DNA of 35,618 nt from Candidatus Bathyarchaeota archaeon (GCA_018396955.1 JAGTQI010000008.1:1-35618), one strand, 5' to 3'; positions 15,809 through 24,291 are shown, numbered from the stretch's first letter. The notes: generated by a model not told the origin, from the letters alone. Translations and numbers: made by a program.

Positions 15809-17011
15809 TTACTCCATCTCAATGGTGGCGGGCGGTTTAGGCGTAACGTCGTAGTAAACCGCCGAAATATCGGGGCACGTTTCAATAATTTTATCTGCCG
15901 CCCTCTCTAAAGTTTTCCATGGTATCTCGGAGACCTGCGCTGTGAGGAAGTCCTTCGTTTGCACGGCCCTTATGCTTATGACGTAAGGCTTTTTCTCGGG
16001 CATTTCCTCGACAGCGTAGAGCACTCTCGTTATTGTTGGATTTTCGCTGGTTATCTTTGCTTGCAAAGCGACAAGCTTTGGTATATCCGTTTGGTAAGTT
16101 TTGCTCTCTGCTGTCTCAACCTTTATGCCGACAATTTTTCCATAGCGCCTCCCCCCGCCTTTCACACCAGTGGCTTTGTCCCTGAAAATCTTAACGTAAA
16201 CATTCCGGGATGGCACGTTTAAGAGGCGCGCAGCTGTTTCTTGCACATGTGACGCCGACGGCTCTGCTGGCGCCTCCTCATCATCTATTATTGCAGCGAA
16301 GTATTGGCTTGGCTTATGCTCAGCTAAGGCGCCCTCAACTATTGTCGTTGCCTTTTTCAGCGCCTCCAACTTCTCTGGACGGATTTCTCCCACAACCCGT
16401 ACCGACAAGCCTGGACCCGGAAAAGGTTGCCTTTCGGAAACTTCTGGTGGTAAACCAAGATGTCTGGCGACCATCCGCACTTGCTCCTTATAAAGCATCA
16501 ACAGTGGTTCTACGACTTTGAAACCGAATTTTTCCATGGGATTTATGCCTATCTGTTCCAAAACGTTATGCTGGGTTTTTACGCCGCCAACGGTTTCTAC
16601 AACATCAGCACGGATTGTTCCTTGCACTAGAAAGCGGCAATTTTCCTTTTTAGCTATCTCACTTAAGACTGTGTAAAAGGTTTCCCGAAACTTCTTCCGC
16701 TTTTCCTCAGCATCGCGTAAGCCTTTCATGGCGTTTAAGAAGCGTTCCTGAACATCAACTATTTTAACTGGCACTTTAAAAGGTTCTTTTGAAAGGATTT
16801 CAGCAACCCTTTCCGGTTCACCCTCCCGCATGAAGGCATCGTCCAAAATCACACAGACAAGGTTTTCGCCGACAGCCTTTCGGGTTAAAACAGCGCATGT
16901 TGTGCTGTCCACCCCGCCAGAAACAGCCACCAAAGCCCTTTCGCCGCCTATAGCCTTCCTTACCTCCATGATTTGTGCTTCAACAAATTTTTCGGGATTA
17001 AAGCTCTCCAT
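15809..17011 (-). CDS. guaAB: GMP synthase, ATP-pyrophosphatase subunit (GuaAB)
   Basis: 400 residues. It converts XMP to GMP with ATP and ammonia. The ATP loop is VAVSGGVDSTTCAV near residue 28, followed by the XMP-site segments FLVQGTIRADVVE and ERQPFPGPGLSVRVVGEIRP, and the C-terminal dimerisation domain ending DVTPKPPATIEME. It is longer than many archaeal subunits because of an insert of about 80 residues before that domain (HKPSQYFAAIIDDEEAPAEP ... GVKGGGRRYGKIVGIK). There is no glutaminase domain, so a separate GuaAA must supply ammonia; none is in the window. It follows the PUA-like gene by 20 bases, likely in one operon. Confidence 0.96.
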   Translation of the reverse strand: MESFNPEKFVEAQIMEVRKAIGGERALVAVSGGVDSTTCAVLTRKAVGENLVCVILDDAFMREGEPERVAEILSKEPFKVPVKIVDVQERFLNAMKGLRDAEEKRKKFRETFYTVLSEIAKKENCRFLVQGTIRADVVETVGGVKTQHNVLEQIGINPMEKFGFKVVEPLLMLYKEQVRMVARHLGLPPEVSERQPFPGPGLSVRVVGEIRPEKLEALKKATTIVEGALAEHKPSQYFAAIIDDEEAPAEPSASHVQETAARLLNVPSRNVYVKIFRDKATGVKGGGRRYGKIVGIKVETAESKTYQTDIPKLVALQAKITSENPTITRVLYAVEEMPEKKPYVISIRAVQTKDFLTAQVSEIPWKTLERAADKIIETCPDISAVYYDVTPKPPATIEME

Positions 17012-17031
17012 GTTTCGAGCTCCTTCGCCTT

Positions 17032-17475
17032 TTAGGTGATTAACTGATTTACTATTTCGCGGTTTATGTATTTACCGCCTCTCGGCACTTTTAGCACACC
17101 TAAAAGCTTCTTAAAAACCTCGAAAGACACGGGATTTTCAAGTTCACGGAAGTTTGTAAACCTTATGAATGTGGCTTTCTTTCGCCCTTCAAGAAAGGCT
17201 AAATATTCCTTGAAAGAGCTTAGGCAAGTTTCACCCCCATACTTTTCCCAAAGTTCCTTAAAGTCGCCTGCAACTCGCTCCAAGAAGTCGGCGATACCCT
17301 TAATCTGCATGGATGGACGCTTAACATAAAACAACAATTTTTCAGCCCTTTTTGGTCCAACAAGGTTTCTCCTAACGAAAGCGTGGGTTTTCTTGCCGCT
17401 TTTACACCTTTCACAAAGTCTACCCCACCATTTCTCGTCGGAAAGCAAAATGAACCCGTACTGCTCGTCTGTCAA
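17032..17475 (-). CDS. PUA/EVE-like domain protein (DUF365-type)
   Basis: 147 residues from TTG 17475. It has MTDEQYGFILLSDEKWWGRL, then KRAEKLLFYVKRPSMQIKGI and RKKATFIRFTNFRELENPVS, a pattern of strands that I associate with the archaeal DUF365 family and PUA-like (EVE/ASCH) folds, which bind modified bases in RNA or DNA. The assignment rests on memory of the family, not a search. It is upstream of guaAB on the same strand with a 20-base gap. Confidence 0.6.
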   Translation of the reverse strand: MTDEQYGFILLSDEKWWGRLCERCKSGKKTHAFVRRNLVGPKRAEKLLFYVKRPSMQIKGIADFLERVAGDFKELWEKYGGETCLSSFKEYLAFLEGRKKATFIRFTNFRELENPVSFEVFKKLLGVLKVPRGGKYINREIVNQLIT

Positions 17476-17712
17476 ACTGCAAACACCTGCACAAACTACG
17501 GTTATTTAGGTTTCAAAAATAATATTTTTGGTTAATCCACGCCTACCCCTGAACAAAATTTCACTTTTAAACATTAAAAGCCGCAAAGAAAGTAGCCAAG
17601 TTTGAGATAGACTTTTAAAAACAGCATTTCCCGTAGGCTTGAAAACGTGTGAAAAAGCCCTTTCCTCGGCTGTTAAAGTTTTTTAACAATCCTGCATCAT
17701 TGTCTCCTGCAA

Positions 17713-18075
17713 ATGGGGGAGATTCCTCTGAAGCCAGAAGATGCAAAAGCTCTCACCACAGCGTTAAACGAGTTAAATGATAGTTATGCGGACTTTCTCC
17801 AGTCCCTAAGCTGCACCGTGAGGGAGGTGAAGGCTTCCAAAAAGCTTTGGAAAAACGGCAACAAGCCATGGCTTTTTAAGCTGGGCTTAGCCTTAATAGT
17901 TTTTCCAGAACCCGTCCTAAGCGATGTTTTAGGAAGCCTCCTAATAGCCGCTGGAACCGTCCAAGAGGGAATCCGCCGCAGAGCCATATATGTAGAAGAC
18001 ATACCCAAAACATTTCAAAGTGTAATGAGGGAGCTTAGGGCTTCGGAGGATCGCATAATTGGTAGGCTTGTTTAA
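17713..18075 (+). CDS. Small putative membrane protein
   Basis: 120 residues from ATG 17713. The first 50 residues are a polar helix (DAKALTTALNELNDSYADFL). Two short hydrophobic segments follow (WLFKLGLALIVFPEPVLSDV and GSLLIAAGTVQ), then a basic, helical tail. This suggests a hairpin in the membrane with both ends in the cytoplasm. No family recognised. The RHH gene with its palindrome starts just downstream and could be regulated separately. Confidence 0.6.
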   Translation: MGEIPLKPEDAKALTTALNELNDSYADFLQSLSCTVREVKASKKLWKNGNKPWLFKLGLALIVFPEPVLSDVLGSLLIAAGTVQEGIRRRAIYVEDIPKTFQSVMRELRASEDRIIGRLV

Positions 18076-18078
18076 ATC

Positions 18079-18086
18079 TTATATTT
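18079..18086 (+). promoter_or_regulatory. TATA box of the RHH gene
   Basis: TTATATTT 3 bases downstream of the preceding stop codon. Predicted start of transcription near 18107, at the end of the palindrome, and before the gaggtgg ribosome-binding site at 18114-18120. Confidence 0.5.
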
Positions 18087-18090
18087 AGAG

Positions 18091-18110
18091 CATGTTATAA
18101 ACATAACATG
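18091..18110. promoter_or_regulatory. Perfect palindrome, candidate RHH operator
   Basis: CATGTTAT-AAAC-ATAACATG: two perfect 8-base arms around a 4-base spacer. It lies between the TATA box and the ribosome-binding site of the RHH gene, exactly where a repressor would block transcription. RHH dimers bind such palindromes, so autoregulation is the natural reading. Confidence 0.7.
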
Positions 18111-18126
18111 TTTGAGGTGGAGAAGC

Positions 18127-18279
18127 GTGAAACTCGTAACTGTGCTGTTACCTGAAGCCTATTTGGAGGGGCTGGACGAGCTTGTAAGGGCGAACATGTA
18201 CCCAAGTAGAAGTGCAGCTATAAGGTCGGCTGTAAGAGACCTTCTCAAAAAGGAGCTTTGGGAAAGGAAGGAGAGATAA
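18127..18279 (+). CDS. Small ribbon-helix-helix (CopG-type) transcription factor
   Basis: 50 residues, missing from the ORF track because it is short. It starts at GTG 18127 with gaggtgg upstream. It reads KLVTVLLPEAYLEGLDELV (the DNA-contacting beta strand and first helix), then MYPSRSAAIRSAVRDLLKKE, the second helix with the typical Ser-Arg-Ser N-cap of this fold. Such proteins act as dimers and bind palindromes; one sits in its own promoter. Its nearest neighbour downstream, pyrF, is convergent, so other targets are unknown. There is no metal-binding ACT domain as in NikR. Confidence 0.88.
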   Translation: MKLVTVLLPEAYLEGLDELVRANMYPSRSAAIRSAVRDLLKKELWERKER

Positions 18280-18293
18280 AACACAATCCCTTT

Positions 18294-19064
18294 TCATTTA
18301 ACGCTTAAAGCGATGTCCCTAATCCTTTTTGCAGTTTCAGCCGGATTTTCAGAAAGGGTTATCGCCCGCCCAACAATAAGGTAAGAGGCACCAGCCTTTA
18401 AGGCGGATTCTATTTCCCCTCCTTGAACGCCCACACCCGGCGAATAAATCGGGATTTTCCCAGCCAGAACATTGTACACCTCTTTTATTTTTTCTGGGTA
18501 TGTGGCGCCAACAACAACGCCATCCGCGCCCCATTCTAGAGCTTTTCGGGCAAAAACGATGTATTGAGGTGTTCTGTGCCCGCTTTTTGCGTCCACCACT
18601 ATCTGGCCGTAGCCCTCACCAGCACCTTTATGGCTCATGTAGGCGAGGAGAATAACACCTTTATTCCGATTTTTCGCAGCTTCGAAGACCGGTTTTAGGC
18701 CTTCTTCCCATCCGACAAAGGGATTAGCTATTAGAGCGTCAAAACCTGCCTCATAGTAGTACTCAGCTATTACGTGGTTCGTTGAGCCTATGTCGTTTAC
18801 CTTGCAATCCATTATCGTGGGAAGCTCTTTCTCATGCGCTTTTTCCAAGAGTTTTTGGACGCCGTTGAAGATTCCCAGCGGAAGAATCAAGTGGTGGTTA
18901 AACTTTACAGCGCAGACATAGGGATTGACAATGTCAATTATGTTCTCCGCCCTTTTATAGAGAGTTTGACGGTTTTCTGGCTTTTCGTAGGGGAAGTCTA
19001 AAGCCAAAACAATGTTTGACTCTCTTTCTTCAGCGGCTTCAGCTACTCTTTCTCGGAAGGACAA
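18294..19064 (-). CDS. pyrF: Orotidine 5'-phosphate decarboxylase
   Basis: 256 residues from TTG 19064. It catalyses the last step to UMP. The catalytic DxKxxD array is visible in MDCKVNDIGSTN near residue 88, and the phosphate-binding ends in IPIYSPGVGVQGG and YLIVGRAIT. The barrel strand LALDFPYEK starts the fold. It follows the B3/4 gene with an 18-base gap and is likely co-transcribed, an odd partner for pyrimidine synthesis. It is convergent with the RHH gene. Confidence 0.95.
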   Translation of the reverse strand: MSFRERVAEAAEERESNIVLALDFPYEKPENRQTLYKRAENIIDIVNPYVCAVKFNHHLILPLGIFNGVQKLLEKAHEKELPTIMDCKVNDIGSTNHVIAEYYYEAGFDALIANPFVGWEEGLKPVFEAAKNRNKGVILLAYMSHKGAGEGYGQIVVDAKSGHRTPQYIVFARKALEWGADGVVVGATYPEKIKEVYNVLAGKIPIYSPGVGVQGGEIESALKAGASYLIVGRAITLSENPAETAKRIRDIALSVK

Positions 19065-19082
19065 GCCTAAAGCACCCAGAAC

Positions 19083-19781
19083 CTACTTTGGGGTTGAGCT
19101 AAAAACCTTTATCGTTCCAATTTCTCCGCCGCAACACATCCCTATGTATTCTAACGCCAACTCCACAGCTCCTTCAAGTTGCTGGTGGGTTATTCCCGGC
19201 GCCCCATATGCCACTATAAGTATGTTTTTTGTTTTAAGCGTGATTTTTGTTTGGTCTGCGTCCCGATGGGGGTATATACACAAAACCCTTTTGGTGTCAG
19301 CTAAAACAAGCATGTTGCTTGCTAATGCCACCGGCTTTTGCATTCCAATACCGATGAACGTTTCGCCGTTTTCCGCAAACCGCACGTTGAAGGGCGGATG
19401 GAGCGTGTCTCTGTCGAAGCCGCTTATGGGAATTATAGTTTTCATTGAGGCCAAATTGTAAGCGTCCACAGCCGTTGAAATGGTCGGAAGCTCATCGCCG
19501 CGCAAGACACGCCTCAAAAGAGCTTCGCCCGACGGCCTTGTTTTAGTTGGGTCTATGTTGAGCTTCCAGTAAAAGTCTCTGTAGGCCCTCACAGTTGGGT
19601 TTTCCCTAAGCTCTTCAACATTATGTTGAGCCCTGACCTCGGTGAATAAGGCTTTTTTAAGCTCTTTAACTTTTTGGTTTTCCTTCTCCACCACAACATT
19701 GTTTATTGTCCCTATGCTTATGGCTAGTTGTGGAAATTTTGAGGAAACTTCGGCGCACCAGTGAACAGTGACAGACTGCAT
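19083..19781 (-). CDS. B3/4 domain protein (tRNA-editing-like)
   Basis: The track gives 300 residues, but the first 68 overlap the divergent transporter gene and its promoter. I start at ATG 19781 (QSVTVHWCAEVSSKFPQLAI), giving 232 residues. The body matches the B3/B4 domain of the phenylalanyl-tRNA synthetase beta chain, which hydrolyses misacylated tRNA: NPTVRAYRDFYWKLNIDPTK, RPSGEALLRRVLRGDELP, NLASMKTIIPISGFD. A stand-alone editing or amino-acid-binding role is plausible. It leads the pyrF transcript and is divergent from the DMT transporter across an AT-rich region. Confidence 0.88.
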   Translation of the reverse strand: MQSVTVHWCAEVSSKFPQLAISIGTINNVVVEKENQKVKELKKALFTEVRAQHNVEELRENPTVRAYRDFYWKLNIDPTKTRPSGEALLRRVLRGDELPTISTAVDAYNLASMKTIIPISGFDRDTLHPPFNVRFAENGETFIGIGMQKPVALASNMLVLADTKRVLCIYPHRDADQTKITLKTKNILIVAYGAPGITHQQLEGAVELALEYIGMCCGGEIGTIKVFSSTPK

Positions 19782-19861
19782 CTTGCTCAGCCCATACTTT
19801 ATTGATAAGGTTAAATATTTTAAATAGTTAGCAGTCTCTCCTTTGAAAGCTGGCTGACAGA

Positions 19862-20764
19862 ATGATTGGCGAATTGACCGCCCTTGGAGCGGCATTGTGC
19901 TGGACTTTCTCAGCCATGCTCTATAAAAAGGCTTTAACTGAGACCAAGCCGATTTCAGCGAATGTTGTGCGGTGCGCTGGAACAAGCCTTGTTCTTGTTT
20001 TGCTTTTTGCTTTGCTTAGGAGAATTCACACCTTTGCAAGTTTGCCAGCTCACGTCATTCTATTAGCTTCTATTAGTGGTTTAATTGGGTTGGGGTTAGG
20101 CGACACCCTTTACATGAACAGCCTTGAAATCCTAGGGGTTGCGCGGGCTGTTCCAATAACGTGTACGTATCCCCTCTTCAGCCTTGTTTGGGCTTACCTT
20201 TTCGCCGGTGAAACCATTACGTTGCCACTTGTTGTTGGCGCGGCAGCCATTGTTTTTGGAATTTGGCTTTTAGCTGGCAATGAAAAACAGAATAAAAAAG
20301 ACGGGAACAGACGGCAGATAAAAATTCGCAGTAAAGGCCTTGTCTTTGCCTTGGCGACGGCTATGGCATGGTCTGTGAGTATTTCAATGATTAATTTGGC
20401 TGTTAAAGCAACCGTTGGTTTGGAACAAGCCTACGCCATAAACACCCTCAGACTCGTGGCAGTAGCAGTTTTTCTGTTGGCTTTGGTTCCCTTTGGCGGT
20501 GTAAAACGTCATGTTAAAAGTATAAGGTTGAAGACTGCGGCTATACTTTGGGCTGGAGGCTTAATAGCCATAGGGCTGGGATGGTTCCTTCTAACAACAA
20601 GCTTCATCTATATCCCAGAATCACAGGCCGTGCCAATATCTTCGACGACACCTTTGTTTTCAGCTTTATCTGGCGTGATTTTTCTGCGTGAAAAGGTTAC
20701 TATCAAGATTGTTATAGGTTCCATAATGGTGGTGACTGGAATCTTCCTCATCTTCATGGAATAG
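19862..20764 (+). CDS. EamA/DMT-family transporter
   Basis: 300 residues in two EamA repeats of five spans each: IGELTALGAALCWTFSAMLY opens the first, and GLVFALATAMAWSVSISMIN opens the second after a cytoplasmic linker rich in Lys and Arg (NEKQNKKDGNRRQIKIRSKG). PITCTYPLFSLVWAYLFAGE and PISSTTPLFSALSGVIFLRE are the matching loop-span pairs. Members export or import amino acids, nucleotides or metabolites; the substrate is not evident. The start ATG 19862 is divergent from the B3/4 gene. Confidence 0.92.
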   Translation: MIGELTALGAALCWTFSAMLYKKALTETKPISANVVRCAGTSLVLVLLFALLRRIHTFASLPAHVILLASISGLIGLGLGDTLYMNSLEILGVARAVPITCTYPLFSLVWAYLFAGETITLPLVVGAAAIVFGIWLLAGNEKQNKKDGNRRQIKIRSKGLVFALATAMAWSVSISMINLAVKATVGLEQAYAINTLRLVAVAVFLLALVPFGGVKRHVKSIRLKTAAILWAGGLIAIGLGWFLLTTSFIYIPESQAVPISSTTPLFSALSGVIFLREKVTIKIVIGSIMVVTGIFLIFME

Positions 20765-20794
20765 CCCCGGTTTTTAATAAGTTTGTTGAAAAGG

Positions 20795-20802
20795 TTTATA
20801 TG
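20795..20802 (+). promoter_or_regulatory. TATA box of the asparagine synthetase gene
   Basis: TTTATATG predicts transcription near 20823, which coincides with the GTG at 20822 and precedes the in-frame GTG at 20831. A leaderless mRNA or the second GTG is therefore likely. Confidence 0.5.
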
Positions 20803-20821
20803 GTTGAACCTTTAATCGTCG

Positions 20822-21877
20822 GTGTGGGTCGTGGAGACCCAGCTTAGTGACATTGGAAAAATTTCTGAAAAGCAAAGCGTAAAACCCCTTTCCATTCTAA
20901 AGGAAACGATGAACCGCCACAAACTGCTTTCAAAGCCGGAATTATTGACTGTTGTTAAAATTGAAGCAAGCCTGCTAAAGGGTGCTAGGCGATACTTTGA
21001 AGAACATGGCTTTGTCGAAGTTGTTGTACCGCACCTAACAAGGGCGACTGGCGCATGCGAAAACATTGCCACAATGTTTGAGGTGGACTATTTTGGCAGA
21101 AGGCATTACCTAAGCCAAACAGCCCAACTCTACCTAGAGGTTTTAACGCCTTTCCTCGGCAAGGTTTGGTGCATTGGGCCAAGCTTTAGGGCTGAGCCAT
21201 CTGTGGATGAGCGCCACTTGACAGAGTTCACCCTCATAGAGTTAGAGTTCGCCGGAGACTTTAGGCAGCTTCTGGAGCACATTGAAGGCGTAATATGCTC
21301 AATGATTGGCTGCGTTCTTGCTGAACGCAAAAAAGAACTAGAACTTCTGGGCGTAGACGTGGACCGTTTAAAACGAGTTAGGAAGCCTTTCGAGAAGATA
21401 ACTTACACAGAAGCCATTGGACTGTTAGCAGACTACGGTGTCAAATGGGGCGACGACTTGAAAAGCATACATGAAAAAACGCTAGTTCAAATGGTTGGCA
21501 ATAAGCCGCTGTTTGTAACTCACTTTCCCAAGGCCATAAAATTCTTCAACATGCGGGAAAACGACGAAAACCCAAACATTGTTAATAGTGCAGATTTGCT
21601 GCTACCTGTAAGCGGGGAAGCTGTTGGCGCGGCTGAACGGGAATATCGCTACGAGAAGCTTTACCAGAGACTTGTGAACTCAACAATGTTTAAGCAGCTT
21701 ATCGAAAAGGGCGGAAGCATTGAAGACTTCGACTGGTACTTAGATTTCTACAAGGAGCACCGCGTTTTACATTCCGGTTGCGGCATAGGGCTCAACAGAG
21801 TGACACAGTATGTTTTGGAAGTTGACGACATTCGGGCAACTACAGCGTTTCCTCTAAACAGGGAGTCCATCCTTTAA
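20822..21877 (+). CDS. Archaeal asparagine synthetase (AsnRS-like catalytic core)
   Basis: 351 residues. It is the class II catalytic core of asparaginyl-tRNA synthetase without the N-terminal OB-fold anticodon-binding domain. Motif 2 is WCIGPSFRAEPSVDERHLTE followed by FTLIELEFAG, and motif 3 is HSGCGIGLNRVTQYVLEVDD. Proteins of this build (AS-AR, described in Pyrococcus) make asparagine from aspartate, ATP and ammonia. The first 45 residues are extra and not obviously part of the fold, so GTG 20831 may be the start. A true AsnRS is unlikely because the tRNA-binding domain is absent. Confidence 0.88.
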   Translation: MWVVETQLSDIGKISEKQSVKPLSILKETMNRHKLLSKPELLTVVKIEASLLKGARRYFEEHGFVEVVVPHLTRATGACENIATMFEVDYFGRRHYLSQTAQLYLEVLTPFLGKVWCIGPSFRAEPSVDERHLTEFTLIELEFAGDFRQLLEHIEGVICSMIGCVLAERKKELELLGVDVDRLKRVRKPFEKITYTEAIGLLADYGVKWGDDLKSIHEKTLVQMVGNKPLFVTHFPKAIKFFNMRENDENPNIVNSADLLLPVSGEAVGAAEREYRYEKLYQRLVNSTMFKQLIEKGGSIEDFDWYLDFYKEHRVLHSGCGIGLNRVTQYVLEVDDIRATTAFPLNRESIL

Positions 21878-21986
21878 ACCATCCCATCATCTTTTCTTTT
21901 CTTTGTCGCATGCCTTGAAGCGGTACAGTTTTATATCGGCATGTTTCTAGAGGTGAAACTTGGCGGACTGGAAGGGTAGTACATAA

Positions 21987-22754
21987 ATGTCTGTGTCTCC
22001 AAGTGTTCGCGAAGTTCTTGCAAGGCGAATCGCCGGCGAGATTATACTCTCTAACAAGCCGGGAGCAACCATGCGGAAATGGCGGGAACTCTTCGGCGTT
22101 TCGCAGACAACACTTTCGGACAAGATGGTGCTTTCGCCATCTGTCATAAGCGACTATGAAAGCGGAAGGCGAAAAAGCCCGGGAACAAAGTTTGTGCGCC
22201 GTTTTGTCTGGGCACTATTGAAGATTGATGAGGAGCGGGGGAGCCGCTTCACCCGTGAATTCGCGAAACTCACAAGCTCGCCCAGTATGGCTGTTGTTGA
22301 TTTGCGCGAGTTCCCCATTCCGGTGCGCGTAGAATATTTGTGCAAAGCCATTAAAGGCGAAGTTGTGGCTTGTTCAAGCCTAAACGTCCGAGATGTTTTA
22401 GGCTATACGGTTGTGGACAGCAAAAAGACCATTGAGACACTTTCGGGTTTTGAGTATTCCCAGCTTTTCGGCGCCACAACAGAAAGAGCCCTAATCTTTA
22501 CAAATATTGGAAATGAGAACTCACCTATGATGCTTATCCGAATGAGCAGCCTAAAACCAAAAGTTGCTGTTTTCCACGGTGTAAAGCCAGACGAATATTC
22601 AATTAGGCTGGCGGAGTACGACCGCATACCTCTAATATATTCTGCTCTGCCAACAGTCGAGCAGCTTGTAAAGTCTCTAAGGAGGCTTTACCGCATCGCT
22701 TTAAGAAGGAAGCTGGGTAAGGCAGTTCGACCACCCCCAAAAGTAAGCACATAA
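21987..22754 (+). CDS. HTH regulator of the COG1709 type
   Basis: 255 residues from ATG 21987. Residues 28-70 form an XRE-like helix-turn-helix (MRKWRELFGVSQTTLSDKMV, SPSVISDYESGRRKSPG). The remaining part is the archaeal COG1709 ligand-like domain (VRDVLGYTVVDS, FGATTERALIFTNIGNENSP, LKPKVAVFHGVK), whose signal is unknown. Just before the ATG an in-frame TTG to TAA micro-ORF of eight codons (21960-21986) ends immediately at the ATG, with gaggtg before it. A TATA-like ttttatatc is at 21929. It is followed by the DUF72 gene after 23 bases, likely the same operon. Confidence 0.88.
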   Translation: MSVSPSVREVLARRIAGEIILSNKPGATMRKWRELFGVSQTTLSDKMVLSPSVISDYESGRRKSPGTKFVRRFVWALLKIDEERGSRFTREFAKLTSSPSMAVVDLREFPIPVRVEYLCKAIKGEVVACSSLNVRDVLGYTVVDSKKTIETLSGFEYSQLFGATTERALIFTNIGNENSPMMLIRMSSLKPKVAVFHGVKPDEYSIRLAEYDRIPLIYSALPTVEQLVKSLRRLYRIALRRKLGKAVRPPPKVST

Positions 22755-22777
22755 GCATGTGCAAGGCGGTTTAAGCC

Positions 22778-23692
22778 TTGATAAAGGTTGGGTGTTGCGG
22801 CTTTCCAACAGGCATGAAACGCTACTTCGAAAACTACAGCCTAGTGGAGCTAAACAGCACATTCTACGAATATCCGAAGCTGGAAACAGTTGAGGGGTGG
22901 CGAGAAAAAGCACCAGAAAACTTCGAATTCACAGTCAAAGCCCACCAAGACATAAGCCACAAGGCGAAAATGAGGCTGGACGAAACAAGTAGAAAAGCCT
23001 TTGAAACCATGAAGCAGATATGCAAAACGTTAAAGGCGGAAATATTGCTCATACAAACGCCAAGCTCTTTCCGACCAGACAAACTTGGCGAAGCAGAAAA
23101 ATTCTTTAAGATCATTGACCGTGAAGGCTTAACGCTCGTTTGGGAAACACGCGGACCGGAATGGGAGAAACCAGAAGTTTATGAGAAGCTAAGTCAAGTC
23201 TTAAGCAGCCTAAACGTGGTACATGTAACAGACCCTTTTAAAGTTTTGCCAGCTTACACTAGCCAAACCGCCTACTTTAGGTTGCACGGTTTAGGCAAAG
23301 AATTATACTATTATCAGTACACTGATGAGGAGCTACAGCGGCTCGGCGAAATAGCCAGAAAATTTGAGGCAAAAAGCAAGACTGTCTACGTGTTGTTTAA
23401 CAACTTGTCAATGTTTGAGGATGGGCTACGCTTTATGCGGTACCTTTCAAGTGGAACATTTCCAAAAATCACGAGCTCTGTGGGCTTGGAATCTGTGAAA
23501 AGCGTGATTGAAAAAACCCGATATCCCGTGTCAAAAAGCATGCTGATCAAAAAGGTTGGCTGGAGGCTTGTGGAAATTGAAAAGGGTAAACAGGTTAGGC
23601 TTGCAGAACTGTTGGCAGAATTGCCATCAAAAACGTATAAGAACGCGGAAGAGCTGCTAAAGGAGTTGAAAGCTACTAAAAAGCTAGGCTAA
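22778..23692 (+). CDS. DUF72 (YecE-like) protein
   Basis: 304 residues from TTG 22778. DUF72 hallmarks are VGCCGFP at the start, LVELNSTFYEYP, ENFEFTVKAHQDISH, LLIQTPSSFRPD and the later TAYFRLHG. The fold is a TIM-like barrel without known activity. The C-terminus, from about residue 230, is an added helical segment (VRLAELLAELPSKTYKNAEE) resembling DUF2795-like modules. It lies downstream of the COG1709 regulator and overlaps the UDG gene tail to tail by four bases. DUF72 genes are often near DNA-repair genes, as here. Confidence 0.9.
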   Translation: MIKVGCCGFPTGMKRYFENYSLVELNSTFYEYPKLETVEGWREKAPENFEFTVKAHQDISHKAKMRLDETSRKAFETMKQICKTLKAEILLIQTPSSFRPDKLGEAEKFFKIIDREGLTLVWETRGPEWEKPEVYEKLSQVLSSLNVVHVTDPFKVLPAYTSQTAYFRLHGLGKELYYYQYTDEELQRLGEIARKFEAKSKTVYVLFNNLSMFEDGLRFMRYLSSGTFPKITSSVGLESVKSVIEKTRYPVSKSMLIKKVGWRLVEIEKGKQVRLAELLAELPSKTYKNAEELLKELKATKKLG

Positions 23693-24291
23693 ACCGCCAA
23701 ACCCAAATCTAGAATTTTCGCCTTGAGCAGTCTAAAGTCCTCAATGAGCAGTTGCTTGTATTTGGCGCTGTAAAGTCCAGCTGCTGGATGCAATGTTGGA
23801 AAAACCACCACAGCCAAGCCTAAAACATTCGCTTGATAAAATTTTCCTCTTGCTTCTGTTATGCCACGGAAAGGTATCCCTGCTTTTGTGAAAATGTAGG
23901 CTGTCGAATAGTTTCCAAGAGTGACCACGAGTTTTGGCTTTATAGCCATTATCTGCCGTTCCAAAAATGGTGTGCATGCCTCAATTTCAGCGGGTGCCGG
24001 CTCACGGTTTCCAGGCGGGCGGCACTTCAAAACATTCCCAATAAAGACTTGGCTTCGTAAAAGACCAGCCTCAGCCAAAAGCGTGTCTAAAAACTTTCCA
24101 GCAGCCCCAACAAAAGGCTCCCCCTTAACATCTTCCCAGTAGCCAGGGGCTTCACCGACAAACATTACTTTTGCGTTTGGGTCTCCCTCGCCCGGAACAG
24201 CGTTTTTGCGGTTTCTCCAAAGACCACACTTTTTGCAAGCCCTAACTTCTGAAGCAATAGCATCTAAGACAGCCGCTTTTGATAAGTCCAT
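23689..24291 (-). CDS. udg: Family 4 uracil-DNA glycosylase (4Fe-4S)
   Basis: 200 residues. It removes uracil from DNA to start base excision repair. The Fe-S ligands CKKC (near residue 19), NVLKCRPPGNREP and EACTPFL are all visible. Motif A is FVGEAPGYWED and motif B is FPTLHPAAGLY. The start is ATG 24291. It overlaps the DUF72 gene by four bases and is divergent from the retropepsin-like gene. It is complete, unlike the UDG-like pseudogene at 4199. Confidence 0.96.
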   Translation of the reverse strand: MDLSKAAVLDAIASEVRACKKCGLWRNRKNAVPGEGDPNAKVMFVGEAPGYWEDVKGEPFVGAAGKFLDTLLAEAGLLRSQVFIGNVLKCRPPGNREPAPAEIEACTPFLERQIMAIKPKLVVTLGNYSTAYIFTKAGIPFRGITEARGKFYQANVLGLAVVVFPTLHPAAGLYSAKYKQLLIEDFRLLKAKILDLGLAV

